Part shown: piece after piece, positions 48,189 through 59,266 of the stretch
Layout: each line of letters begins with the position of its first letter
Position numbering within the stretch: position 1 is the stretch's first letter
NCBI GenBank assembly: GCA_025716815.1
Contig: JAIXMN010000004.1
Span: 1,054,001-1,118,000 of the forward strand
Direction of reading: 5' to 3'
Source: Dichotomocladium elegans
Taxonomy: Eukaryota; Mucoromycota; Mucoromycetes; Mucorales; Lichtheimiaceae
Length of the DNA stretch: 64,000 nt
The notes under the pieces: model-generated
The model's database searches: none
The model's input: the letters and a program-made list of their open reading frames with translations, nothing else
What the model was told of the DNA's origin: nothing
Position numbers and translations under genes: made by a program

Positions 48189-49517
48189 TCAAAAGTCATT
48201 GTCCAATCAAAATCTGCTTTGTATTTTTAGAAATGTTAGAAACCAATTGAAAATATAACCAAGCATTCTTTACAGTATGATGGTATGAGTGCAGATTTTT
48301 ATATGACGATGGGCAGGGGGGAATGTGGTTGATGAAATGTGGGTCCTAAGCCCAAGGACTATATTGTTGACCAGAGGGAATTTACTATTGAGACAGCTGC
48401 AACCCGTTCCGAATATTTGAAAATACGGCCTTCTCTGACTTGTCCATGTGTCGATTGAACGGTCAAAAGATGAAGATACTTGTATGAAGGAATCCCTCAC
48501 TAAGAGCATTATGTGCAATACACTGCCCGCAACAACGTTAGGTTTTTTGATCTGATGATTGATCAGTCCCAAAATACTGAGGAGAGGTACAATTGAAAAT
48601 ATAAACTTCTTGACGAAATGTGTGTTTCTTAACCGGTCTGCGTTCGAGATAAACATGAAACATTCTTGAGCGTGGTCCAAAAAGGTACCTGTGCTATTGG
48701 TACCAGACCTACGGGGACATTATATTAAGTTTCTTATTTTCTAGTTACGGACAATCCATCCATTCACACATGAAGTATATTGAGTATCGAGTTTATCAAT
48801 GTGTGTATCTTCCCGCTTGCTTTCCGGACTTAACGCAATTGAAGGTTTTCGCCGGTGGCAAAGAAGAAGGTTAAGTGCCATAGTTTTTGCTTGTTCAAAA
48901 TGAACTACAGAAGCCTGTAAGAGTATAGAAACGAGCCACTTCAAAAGTTTGTTTCACACTCATAAGTGTTGGGAGAAATGCCGAAATAAAAACGCTCGTA
49001 ATGGTCATCAATGACTTCATTTAATACCAATGAAGCAGAAGAAAATGTAAAAAGAGTCATTGTCACGACAGCTTCTTTTTTGATTTACCAATCATAAACG
49101 GATTTTACAACGAAGATGATAGGTGTAGAATCAAAGGAGACTGCAAAGAAAGGCAGTACTGCTTAACTCATCTCTGTGCCCTTCGAATGTGTATCCCTTA
49201 TTGCTGGGGCACTCATGCACTGTTCAATCTTCGTATCTTCATCTTTTGGCCTTCCTATCGGCATTCAGAACGTCTCATCAACAATATTTTCCTGCCCATC
49301 GTCATATAAATGCTTGGTTATTATTTTCGACATGATTGGTTTCTGAAAATACGAAATTGATTCTGATTGGACAATCGACTTCACAAGCGACATTTGGATT
49401 CACTCTATTACGAAGCTTGGAGAAGAAAGGCGATCCTTATTCTCACTCACTCCTGCGGTTGTTAAGCAGAGAATATTTTTACCGCACCCTCCTTCATATA
49501 ATAACAACAAATAATTA
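48189..49517. other. Intergenic region without supported gene
   Basis: About 1.3 kb. Two minus-strand frames (48680-48270, 136 codons, and 48944-48741) are open but show no domain, no clear splice pairing and cysteine-rich random composition. I do not call them genes. Confidence 0.5.
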
Positions 49518-49968
49518 ATGGCAACTATTGCAAGGCAGCTCATTGATGCAAACTCGCAAGAAGATCTCGATCGCATTGCAAGTGAACAGAAGGAAAGGTA
49601 TAGATGCATGCAACCCGTCGTACTTGCAATCTGTTTTCAGGACTCATGCGTCCCATGCGGCCTAGTTTGGTTATTTACCAAAAGACACATCAGCAGCTGG
49701 CTACGTTTAACGACTTCAGCAAAGCACGATATCAGGATATCAACAAGCATTTTGAGTCACACACAACACTCTTGAAAGATATGAAGCGTGATTTAGACAG
49801 CGTGTTCAAAAAGCTTAGGTACTCTCACTGCGTTCTCTTATGCGTAGCTTACCAGTATCCCCCTCCTTGATGTATAGCAAAATTAAGCGCCAACTCGAGC
49901 AGAAATACCCTCATGAGATGAGTCTAGCGCTTATAAAATACCCACCACCTGCGATTGAAGAAGAATAA
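49518..49968 (+). CDS. KXD1: KxDL-motif protein Kxd1 (BORC/BLOC-1 type subunit)
   Basis: Three exons give about 110 residues. Exon 1 is 49518-49581, exon 2 is 49641-49818 and exon 3 is 49878-49968. The helical core has FNDFSKARYQDINKHFESHT, then LLKDMKRDLDSVFKKLR with the KxDL signature, and KIKRQLEQKYP. In yeast Kxd1 belongs to BLOC-1, and in animals KxDL belongs to BORC, which positions endolysosomes. The first intron needs a weak GTGAAC donor (59 bases) to keep frame. The more consensus-like GTATAG donor at 49598 gives a 43-base intron and a wrong frame. The N-terminal junction is therefore the uncertain part. ADE13 follows 138 bases downstream. Confidence 0.82.
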
Positions 49969-50105
49969 AAAATCATGCAACGCCAGTTTTCTTGCCAGAA
50001 CTGAAAGATGATAAGCCACGTTTTTTCGATCTCCATTTTTTAAGCTCCTAAATCTCGTCCAGCAGCACGCTCCAACACACACTCGCTGCTTAATATCCCC
50101 ACGCA

Positions 50106-51715
50106 ATGTCTCACGACAAGTACCAATCACCTCTGACCTCGCGCTATGCCTCCAAGGAAATGGCTTACAATTTCTCTGAGGATAAGCGCTACTCCACGTG
50201 GCGCAAGCTCTGGCTCAACCTTGCGATTGCCGAGCAGCGCCTTGGTTTGACGGATATCACGGATGAGGCTATTGAGCAAATGCGCGCCAACGTGGACAAT
50301 ATTGATTATGCTGTTGCTGCTGCCGAAGAAAAGAAGCGCCGCCACGACGTCATGGCCCATGTCCATGCATACGGTCTTGTTGCGCCTGCTGCTGCTGGTA
50401 TCATCCATTTGGGTGCCACTTCATGCTACGTCACTGGTAAGAGGGTTTGGATTGGGGCCAAGGACGCGTGAAGCGAACTCGATAAAAAGCAACACAAGGT
50501 GGGCTGATTGTTCTTCTTTTTTAAAAATGCGAAAAGACAACGGCGACTTGATTATTCTGCGCGATGCTTATGATATTGTGATCAAGAAGCTTGCCCAAGT
50601 CATTGACATTCTTAGCCAATTCGCCAAGGCCTATCGTGCTTTGCCCACGCTGGGCTTCACGCACTTCCAACCTGCTCAGCTGGTCACCGTCGGTAAGCGC
50701 GCTACCTTGTGGATCCAGGAACTCTTGTGGGACTTGCGCAACTTTGAGCGGGCACGTGATGATCTCAAGATGCGCGGTGTCAAGGGAACCACGGGTACCC
50801 AGGCTTCTTTCATGGCACTCTTTAACGGCGATCACAGCAAGGTAAAGAGAGTGGGAGAACAAAGATAACGCCGTAATGGACTAAAATAGAATGCGTTGGG
50901 TTGCATAGGTAGAGGAACTCGACCAGCTCGTTACCGAGCTCTCGGGCTTCAAGGAAGCCTATCCTGTCTGCGGTCAAACCTATTCTCGCAAGATCGACAT
51001 TGACGTCCTTCATCCGCTTGCGGGCTTTGGCGCCACTGCGCACAAGATGGCAACTGACATTCGCCTGTTGGCAAACCTGAAGGAGATCGAGGAGCCTTTC
51101 GAGAAGGATCAGATTGGCAGCTCTGCCATGGCTTACAAGCGTAACCCGATGCGGTCCGAGCGCGTGTGCTCCCTCTCGCGCCATCTGATGGTACTCGTCA
51201 ATGACGCTTTGCAGACTTCTGCGGTTCAGTGGTTCGAGCGCACCCTCGACGATAGCGCCATCCGTCGCATCTCCCTTCCCGAGGCGTTCCTGACCACCGA
51301 CATCTTGCTCACGCTCCTCCAGAACATCTGCGAGGGAATGGTCGTCTATCCCAAGGTCATCGAACGCCGTATTAACCAGGAACTCCCCTTCATGGCCACG
51401 GAGAACATCATCATGGCCATCGTCAAGAAGGGCGGTGACCGTCAAGAGTGCCACGAGCAGATCCGTGTCCTGTCTCACCAGGCTGCTCATGTGGTCAAGA
51501 TGGAGGGCGGCGAGAATGATCTCATTGAGCGCATCAAGAAGACGGAATACTTTAGACCTGTTTGGGATGAGCTCCCTAAGCTCCTGGACCCTTCGACCTT
51601 TATTGGCCGTGCTCCGGAGCAGGTTGACAGCTTCATCAAGAACCATGTCGAGCCTGCTCTGGCTCCCTACGCTGAAGCTCTCAAGTCTCGCACCAAGGCC
51701 GAATTGTCTGTCTAA
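50106..51715 (+). CDS. ADE13: Adenylosuccinate lyase
   Basis: Three exons (50106-50436, 50537-50841, 50909-51715) give 480 residues in phase, the usual eukaryotic length. The enzyme acts twice in purine synthesis, splitting SAICAR to AICAR and adenylosuccinate to AMP, each with release of fumarate. The fumarase-superfamily signature [14 protein letters not shown] is intact. [18 protein letters not shown] and [16 protein letters not shown] match the active-site regions, with the intron placed exactly between Thr and Asp of CYVTDN. The C-terminal helical region with [16 protein letters not shown] sequence is complete. Codon use is strongly biased, as in ACS. The leader is short, 138 bases from KXD1. 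UBP6 converges on it. Confidence 0.97.
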
Positions 51716-51846
51716 ATTCTATTACTACTAGATTAGGGCAGTTACAGAAGGACGCCCAGTACTACTGTACCTATTGTACATCATTGGTTGTTTTAAGTAA
51801 ATGTGTTTCTCTAAAGAAACAAACATTGTATATTTTCATCACAGTA

Positions 51847-54122
51847 TCACTCTAGGCGCTTGGCTCTATACAATACGATATACGCAGTGTGCCAGTCTCC
51901 TCCACCGTCCAATCGCTCAATATCGGCGTCCCTGACAAAGGAGACCTTGTCATCATCATACTTCAGCCATTGATCTAATCAACACCACGTATCGGATCTT
52001 CGTCAATACATATGGTATATGTACAAATGGATGGTTCCCAGATTTACCTTCTGCCTTCTTGACCCATGCCATATAATGTCCTGAATCAGCAGACCGACCG
52101 ACGTGCGTCAAGACCGCGCATAGTTCATACTGTCCCGTCGGGTTGCCACCCACATCCTTCAGCAGATCCGCATCCAGGAATTCCGACCAGTTGACCTTAT
52201 CCTCGTCCACTTCTATGGCACCGCTCGATGGCGAAGAGGAAGAGGCGTCCAAATTGCCTGACGCCTCCGCGTCAATCTTGCGTCGCTTCTCCTCTCGCCG
52301 CTTGGCCTCGCGCTTGTCATCGATATCCTTAAGTTTCATCTTGGCCTTGCTGTACTTGTTCTGGAGTTCAGGTGTGCACAGCTCTGTTGCATCAAAATGC
52401 ATCGGGAACTTGACTTTGCGGAGAATCTTGGCTCGGATCTGCTGCTCAGGCTTCCAAAAAAATCGAACGAATTGTATAGGCAGATACTGAGGCAGGCGGC
52501 TGATGCGTTGAACGCGCTCGTATTTTGCTGTGCGGCCAAGGGTGGGAGAGTTCTTGTCGATGGTTTCTGTCATATGCTGCAATTCGTCCACAGGAGCACA
52601 AAGTTATCATCCTTACTCTTCCAACAAGTGCTATCCTTGTCATCATGATACTTGCCTCTTTGATTCCGTTCACCATATAGCTCGTTTCTGTCAAAAAAAA
52701 ATCAATTGGTCACATGAACTATCGTAAAAAACGTGAAGATGTTCCCACTTACCTTTGCCAATATGACAGCCCAGTTTGGAGAAAGACTCTGTGGTAACCA
52801 CCTTTTCTTCCTCGGGTGCTTCGATACATTTTAATCTTTTCAAAGAACATGTTAGGTTGGAATATTTCGGATGACGGTGAGAGATAGCGAAAGAGAAATG
52901 TGTATGTAGACTTACTCAGATTGGATTTGGCCAGTCATGTATTGTTCAATAAAGTTAGTGCTAGTGGTCTCATCCTTGGGGAGCTTTGTTTTGAGAACAG
53001 ACAAAAGCTCACTCCAGCACTCCTCAGCATCTTGCTGCATCGGAACCCCGCCCTGACCCGTCTGTGAGAATTGTGGGAACACTTGGCGGAGCATCTTTGT
53101 AAATGCGGATGAGTCTTTACGGGTCCCCGTCTTGCTTGGGCTCTAAGCAATCATATTACCTGCCAAAACACCAAGGGAGGGAAGCCATCACCAGTCTTGT
53201 TCAGCTGCTTGAACAAGTCACGGAGGCTCGCAGTAAGGTTTGCGCGACTATCGACGGATCTCAAGGTGCCATCATACCTAGCCAAAGCAAGCTCAGTTAT
53301 AACCGATTGCGTATGAATATAGATGGTGCAGTCATCACGATCAACATACTTATTCAGATCAGTCTGAAGTTCGGGCATAACTCGCAGGCACTGAAGAGTC
53401 GCGTTCTATTCAATGGCTTCATGCGTGAGGAAAAGCTGTCGGGATTGGCGACTTGATTTTACCATATAGCATGTGTTCCCGAGGTTCTCCAGGCCCGCTG
53501 GAATATCAAGCTACCGAAAGAGAATACGTATCTGTCTGAACAGGCTTGCCATAATATCACCTCCCCGCTCTCTTCTCTGTACACGTACTGCTTCAGCCAT
53601 TTCTGCATCGGTCATGTCTTCGAGAAACTGAGTGGGTTTCTCTGGGGGCTTGGGAAGCTCGCCTGCAGTGCCCATCATCATAAACGTATGTCCCTATCAA
53701 AATGGAACGGTAAGGTTCGTTTCAACTTGCAATATAGTCCAGTATCGGAATCAACGTACATTTTTCAAGCCTAACTTGTTGAGATCAGTCGTTTCCTATG
53801 AATCGAAGCGATAGGCCCCGATCAGCTGAAAGACTTATTTGAGGAAAGAATCATATGCTTAACCTACCTTGAGCATGCCACCCTTGATCATGATCTTTTG
53901 GCGCTCAGGAGGGACACCTGTTTGAGAGTAAATCTGATACTTGAACACTTCAGGGCTCTCGTCGGTGTCTAGTGAATGAAACAGGGTGATGTGAGCGTGG
54001 CTGGGTATTCAAACGACCATCGGCTAATGTCCCTCCACCACTCCTCACGTGATCGGCAAACCTAGTTCAATGTTCTCGAATTTTTTCCCACTCCATTTTA
54101 CGTTGACGTTGACGATTGGCAT
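51847..54122 (-). CDS. UBP6: Proteasome-associated deubiquitinase Ubp6/USP14
   Basis: Eleven exons (54122-54062, 53968-53868, 53795-53760, 53693-53561, 53497-53463, 53405-53160, 53094-52916, 52835-52753, 52687-52656, 52576-52048, 51974-51847) give 520 residues in phase. The N-terminal ubiquitin-like domain (1-75; NVKWSGKKFENIELDTDE, GLKNGHTFMMMGTAGELP) docks on the proteasome. The catalytic domain has ENLGNTCYMNATLQ with C120, then QQDAEECW, FVRFFWK and the DSGHYMAW box with H469, and ends in DWHTAYIVLYR. It trims ubiquitin chains at the 26S proteasome. A charged EKRR-rich linker (about 390-430) is longer than usual. Intron 9 is GC-AG. The 3' end lies 132 bases from the convergent ADE13 stop. 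Confidence 0.95.
52577..52655 (-). other. GC-AG intron in UBP6 gene
   Basis: The 79-base intron begins GCAAGT after GAG and ends TTGCAG. It yields GIKE-HMTETIDKNSPTL, the same spacing as the human USP14 segment between GLK and SPTL. The alternative GT donor 4 bases downstream gives two residues fewer. Confidence 0.72.
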
Positions 54123-54735
54123 TATGGAAAATGGGGCAAATGCTTAGGAGCTGACAAAGAAACAAAAGCAAAAGATGGCCAAGACCGCCGCGTCATGCGA
54201 TTATCGCGTTTTCATTCGCCGAAGATTTAGTAAAAAGGGAGGTGACTTGGGTGTTAGTAAACCACATGCCAGAATCACCTAAGAAACTGAAGCGATCTAC
54301 CACATGTTTGTGGCGCCCAAGGAAGTATCTCCTGTTTGGCAGCGCCATAGCCAGGATGAAAGAAAGAACCAACATGCGCATAATATATCTGATCATGAAT
54401 GCGCACTATGTCGTATCTCAAGTCAGGTGCTACGGAGGCAAATGGATCCTCCTCAGCTAATCCAAAAAATGGTCTACACAAGGTGGGTAGAACATACAAC
54501 AGCCAAAAAGAATGATTGAAAGGAATGGATGCTTTTTTCTTGCGTGCATTTTTAACACGAATAAGAATGTGAGATTAGTAAGACGGGGAAGAATATGTAG
54601 AGTTAAAGAAAATATAAAGCGTGTGTGGGTGAATGTTAGTGTATCCAATGGCTCATAGACAGCAAAGGGAATGTGGAATATGCGCTTGTACGTTTAAAAA
54701 AGAAAATGTGGAATATTACAATTGTTTGTTCGATC
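54123..54735. other. Intergenic region (UBP6 5' / DUF3020 3')
   Basis: About 610 bases. Open frames at 54190-54520 on both strands are short and have no domain. It contains the UBP6 promoter and the downstream gene's 3' end. Confidence 0.5.
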
Positions 54736-55988
54736 TCATGAGGTCCTTTCATCGTGGGTCGGGTGGGCGACATAGTTGAGCACTACTCCAACAAATTCAT
54801 CCAGGATCTTTGTCTGCTCCACGTACCGGACAGTGGTGGACATACTTGTTGCTGTTGGGGACACTGACCGGGCATCGCTAGCATCTTCTTCATCCCTTGC
54901 TGCTGTTGCTGAGTCAAACGGCCTGGACGTAAAAGATAGAAGTGAATGCATGGACGGCAGGGTAAGATAGTCAGCGTGGCCAGTTTCTTCATCATCTTCA
55001 GCTGTGGCGGTTGTAGTAGGAGATGAGACCTTGTAAGATTCGCTGGCTATGCTGCTGACTGTGCTCGCACTGCTGCTGGTTCGATGCTCGCTATGCCAGC
55101 TTGGCGAAAGATCGGGAAGTGTCGGTGAGGAGGATCCTGACGAAGGTGAATCAAGATAAAAGGACGAGGATGATGGGTGACGATAAAGGCCAATGGATGG
55201 CAGCTCGATTTTCTGTTGGGGGGCACTGTAAAAGGGTAGATCGCTCACTTGCGTGCGATCGTCCACGTCCTCACCGATCATGGTGTTGTCATTACGGTAG
55301 CGATTATGGTTGTGATGGGTGTGGTGATGGCGGTGGTGATGGTCGCTTATTGTGATGATGCGACGGCCACGACGGGGCAGCACGAGTGAGGAAGATTCTG
55401 TGGCGTCAGAAAGCTTTTGTTCAAGCATCATCCTCCTTCCGAGTCGCCGGGTAATCTCGTCGCGGACAAACTGTTGCTTTTCAGGAGAATCGTGTTCGCC
55501 ATACTTCTGACGCGCTAGACGGTACACGCGGCATCGTAGATCATTTTGCCGGTTCTTTTCTCGATTCTCAGCACGCCACTTGCGCATTCTAGAAATAGCG
55601 TTTAACAAACCCCATCGATGACATTATCATGGCGTCATTGTTGTCCTTACCGTTCTGTCGTCTCTTCTTTGGAGACAACTTTTTTTGCGTGGCCCTTCCA
55701 GCGCTTCTGATCGCGGCTTCGCACATATGGAATGTTGTGAATGTTTGGGTTTTCCATGTGCCGCTTGCTGTTGTTTGGAAAGACAAGCTTTAACTCGCTA
55801 TGTCGATGATAGTAAGGAAGGGGAAACTTACAGGTTGGATCGAGTAGCAAACACTACATAAAAAAGAAATCAAGCTCAGCAGCTGGTACAGACAGTAAGG
55901 TCATGATCGTGAACTCACTTTTCGGGCACTGAGTACAAGCAAAGATGCGCGCTAGCTGAGACGACGAAGGATCCATGTTTGTAGTCAT
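54736..55988 (-). CDS. DUF3020-domain protein, possible regulator
   Basis: Four exons (55988-55919, 55853-55832, 55797-55651, 55588-54736) give 363 residues in phase. The centre carries MRKWRAENREKNRQNDLRC followed by RVYRLARQKYG, the hallmark of fungal DUF3020. It is preceded by a basic KRWKGHAKKVVSKEETTER stretch. Exon 2 is only 22 bases. Residues 150-360 are Ser/Thr/Asp-rich low complexity with a His-rich patch. The C-terminus ends in a helical stretch with VEQTKILDEFVGVVLNYV. DUF3020 proteins are thought to be nuclear, but a molecular role is not established. Another ATG 12 bases downstream (55976) could serve as the start. Confidence 0.8.
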
Positions 55989-58452
55989 GCAGAAGTGCAA
56001 GTGATATCAGGTCTTGGAGGGGGAAGGGTTGGCGTCTGCACTGTGCGTTTGTAGCTGTGTGAAAGAGGAAAAGAAGAAGGAAAGAGAAAAAGAAAAAATG
56101 AAGAGCAATTAAAAAGGGAAGGGCGCTTAAACAGGTACGCACCTTGACGCAGGCACAGAAGGCACGTACGCGCGCATATACCCACTGTATACACACGTAC
56201 AAGAGGAAACGAAGATGCGTAAGTCGATCGAGATTAGCCCAGGACCTAGCGAGAATGCTTTTTCATATATCCATTTTGTCCCATGTGAACAGGAATACTA
56301 TGACAGACACAAGGCGGTTGTCTCATAGCATTGCATTGGTCCTCTCTCGCTCTCGCTCTTTCCTCTGCTTACAAGTACGCACGTAGCCATATGCATAAGT
56401 AAATATAACATACTTGCCCACATATATGAAGTTTACATAAAGTACAAACTATCTTCCTCTGTCTCGCGCGCGTCCGTTGGAGCTCGCTCTCTCATCGCTC
56501 GTTCCCCATTCTCCCTTTTTGGCATGGATTTTGGCGGGAAATCTTACCTTCTCGTCACTCTATCCTCACCCCCTTTCCTTTCAGATCGCGCACAACCCGT
56601 CAGCGTCAGCACGCTTCCTCCGCCCTCCCCTTTCATAACCTTCTTTTTGTTTGTCCTTAAACCCTGCCTCCTCCTGTTCCCTGTTCGTTCGTTCCTCTGA
56701 CGTTTAAGGACTCTTTTTTTTTTTTTTACTTTGAATATTGTGTTTTGTTTTGTATTTGCGCTTTGTGTGTGTGTGCTCCGTCAATATATCATCATTCTGA
56801 AATGACATTTAGCACCGACCGGCTTGTATATGATTTTTTGGGCTGGATTACAATTTTTATTTATGTATGTCGCGCTTGTCTGTTTACACTTTTGCTATTC
56901 ACGACTGTGGTGGGCATCCTCCTCTTATTCACTAGGAAGGAAGGGAAAATAGCTGAATGCATATGATGGTCACTTATCTCTTCATCTACCTTGGATACGA
57001 GAAAGGGGCAAAACATTGAAATCACCAAGAGGTTCCCTTTTGTATGGGAATAACAGGCCGGAGGCCATATTTTTAGAATATGCCCATCCACACAGAGAGC
57101 ATTCCCGTGAAACAAAGATACCTAAATTAAATGAAAAAGAAAAAAACGCATCGCCATGCATCATTGCAACGCAAAGGTTGCCATTCTATATCATCATTGC
57201 TATGACATGTTTTCGTCTTTCGTTTGAAACACTCACTGCTATCCAAATATTTCTAATATTGATCATGCAAGTGCGTACTTTCTCATAGTCAACAATGGAG
57301 AGTTGATCAACGTACAAGAAAGCGTGATAAGCATGCGTATGTGCTAAGGCAAGGGAGAACAGGCCGTCGGTATGTACATTCGGAGGTACTCGGGATAGAT
57401 TAAAAAAAGCTAGAGAGATTCTCCATCCATTTATCTTCAGCTTACTCCCTCAGGCACCCATGGACATCATCAAATTACTTTTGTACTTTTGCTAAATGTC
57501 TTCTTGTTTCCCATAGTGTGCATGCAGCCTTATTACGCAATGATTTGCTGCTGCTACATGCCAGTGATTGTAGTAAACCAAAGCGAATTTGTGATGATTA
57601 GCCAAAGATCAATCATCTATTTATGCCAGCTGGACACCATCACCAGTGAAAATTTTTAGTAAAAGCTGCCAAAGTGTAATAAACATCACGCTATCTATGG
57701 ATCGTTTGTTGAGAATTACCTAGTCATGGATTCCAGCCAATATTGGCACGCTGCGTACAAATAATAACGCATCTATCGTGTACGCACTATGACGCAGCTA
57801 GCTGCATGATCAGTCATACTGCCAACTCTATAACAGAAGCCTATTTTTGTTTCTTGTTTTTTTTCCTTTCATATGTGTATTTGTGTCTGTAGGTTCGTTT
57901 CATGGATAAGTCCATCCAAAGTTCCAAAGTCGAACGGATCATCACTTTAGGGCCACCCATACAATGTTCGTTTCTTTTTTCTGATGATTTCATTGAGTCC
58001 TTACTTCTACAACACTGCCTAAAGTAGATCGGCTTCATTTAATGCGAGGGGGCGCAAAAGCATTCTTTCTTAAAGGGAAAAAAGGGGTCTAGAAACTTGA
58101 ACGATAATGCGTTTTCAGATCTGCCCATGTCTCCTACTGTTCCTACTATTGTTACTGTACATCGGCGCTTACCTGTAGACCAGCATCAAACAAATCTTGC
58201 AGTAAAATGATAGAATCGGAATACAGGGAGATCGTAATGTGCTTCTTCCGTATGTGCGGTGATGTTGCAGCCACCTGCTGCTGCTACTGTTTTGTTGGTG
58301 CTTTGATGTGGTGCTTCTGCTCTCATCTGCGCCATTTTTCTTCTTTAAAAAAAAGGTTGTTGGTGATAATCATCTCCCACACCATGAGTTTTATTTAGAG
58401 AGTGAAGTGCTGCAGGATAATGTAAATTCTTCTTTATTGCATACACACCAAA
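55989..58452. other. Long intergenic region, pyrimidine-rich promoter-like part
   Basis: About 2.5 kb. 56440-56740 is strongly C/T-rich (CTCTCGCGCGCGTC, CCTTTCC and TTTTTT runs), as seen before highly transcribed fungal genes. It leads only to a 54-codon plus-strand frame at 56802-56966 with one hydrophobic stretch. No other domain or RNA gene was recognised. The rest is A/T-rich. Confidence 0.45.
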
Positions 58453-59266
58453 CTACCCATACATCATTGAACGCGCTTCTTCTTCTTCTTCTTCCCTGAC
58501 TTCTTGCTCCGTCTCGACCTTATGTCGGCATAGGGGACATGTATTATGGAGTTCAAGCCAGGGTACCAGACAACCCCGGTCAAAGTAATGGCCACTAAGT
58601 TGTTGTATGAGTTCATCGGGATCCAACGGGAGAAAATCACGCCCTTACCATGGCATCTTTGTCACATCATTTCCGCTCGTCTTGAGGTTATCTTTGCAAA
58701 TAATGCATGTCTCTTCACTGTTGGTTCGGTTGTTATTTTCTTCATGTGGATGTATTTGTGTGTGCATAGAGACGCATGCAGTTTGTACCTGTTAAGTTGA
58801 CTAGGTTTGATATTCGGCAAAAGTCGAATGAACCGGGTTGAGGCTGGTGGTGGGCCTTTGATATCGTTCTGCGATTCCTCAAGGAGCTGAGTTACCAAAT
58901 TATCAAGAAACGCCTCTTGTTCCTGATTGCCCGCTGCTTGGTTAACATCTCGGTAGTGACGTAGGAGGCTATAAATATGCATATTGTATATAAAATAGGT
59001 GGCTGTTAGCATCTGTCTTAAGGACAGTGTGCACTATCCCATACTTTGCCGTTTGCATTAATTGACTAAGGTTGACTGCAGGATCAACGGAAGTGTTTGC
59101 CCGCGGTGAGCACATGAAATCGTCAAGGTCAACATTGTGCTGTTGACGTCGATTGTTTCGTGGGGGATCTGTCCTGATATTCAGATCGTCTAACTTATCA
59201 CCGCATTTAATCCTCACGGCTATAGCTGCTTGACCTTATGCATATATTACCAAAGTAACTGGTCAT
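58453..59266 (-). CDS. Small RING-H2 ubiquitin ligase-like protein
   Basis: Confident exons are 59219-59045, 58968-58789, 58717-58649 and 58594-58453. A first exon 59266-59251 keeps the phase and gives 193 residues, but it would need a 31-base intron, so the N-terminus is doubtful. The helical middle has EAFLDNLVTQLLEES. It is followed by FIRLLPNIKPSQLN and a RING-H2 finger: ETCIICKDNL, then MPCGHYFDRGCLVPWL and NTCPLCRHK. All eight ligands are present. The layout resembles RNF115/RNF126-type ligases without their N-terminal zinc ribbon. An acidic EEEEEE run from TTC repeats lies just before the C-terminus. The substrate is unknown. Confidence 0.78.

Noticed and set aside
48270..48944. Minus-strand gene from the 136-codon and 67-codon frames
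   Set aside because: No domain, no convincing splice pair and no promoter or consistent coding bias.
50822..51646. 274-codon open frame antisense to adenylosuccinate lyase
   Set aside because: It is a shadow of the ADE13 exon 3 codon bias, with no family match.
58453..59266. N-terminal zinc ribbon as in RNF115/RNF126
   Set aside because: No CXXC pair precedes the helical middle in any plausible upstream exon.
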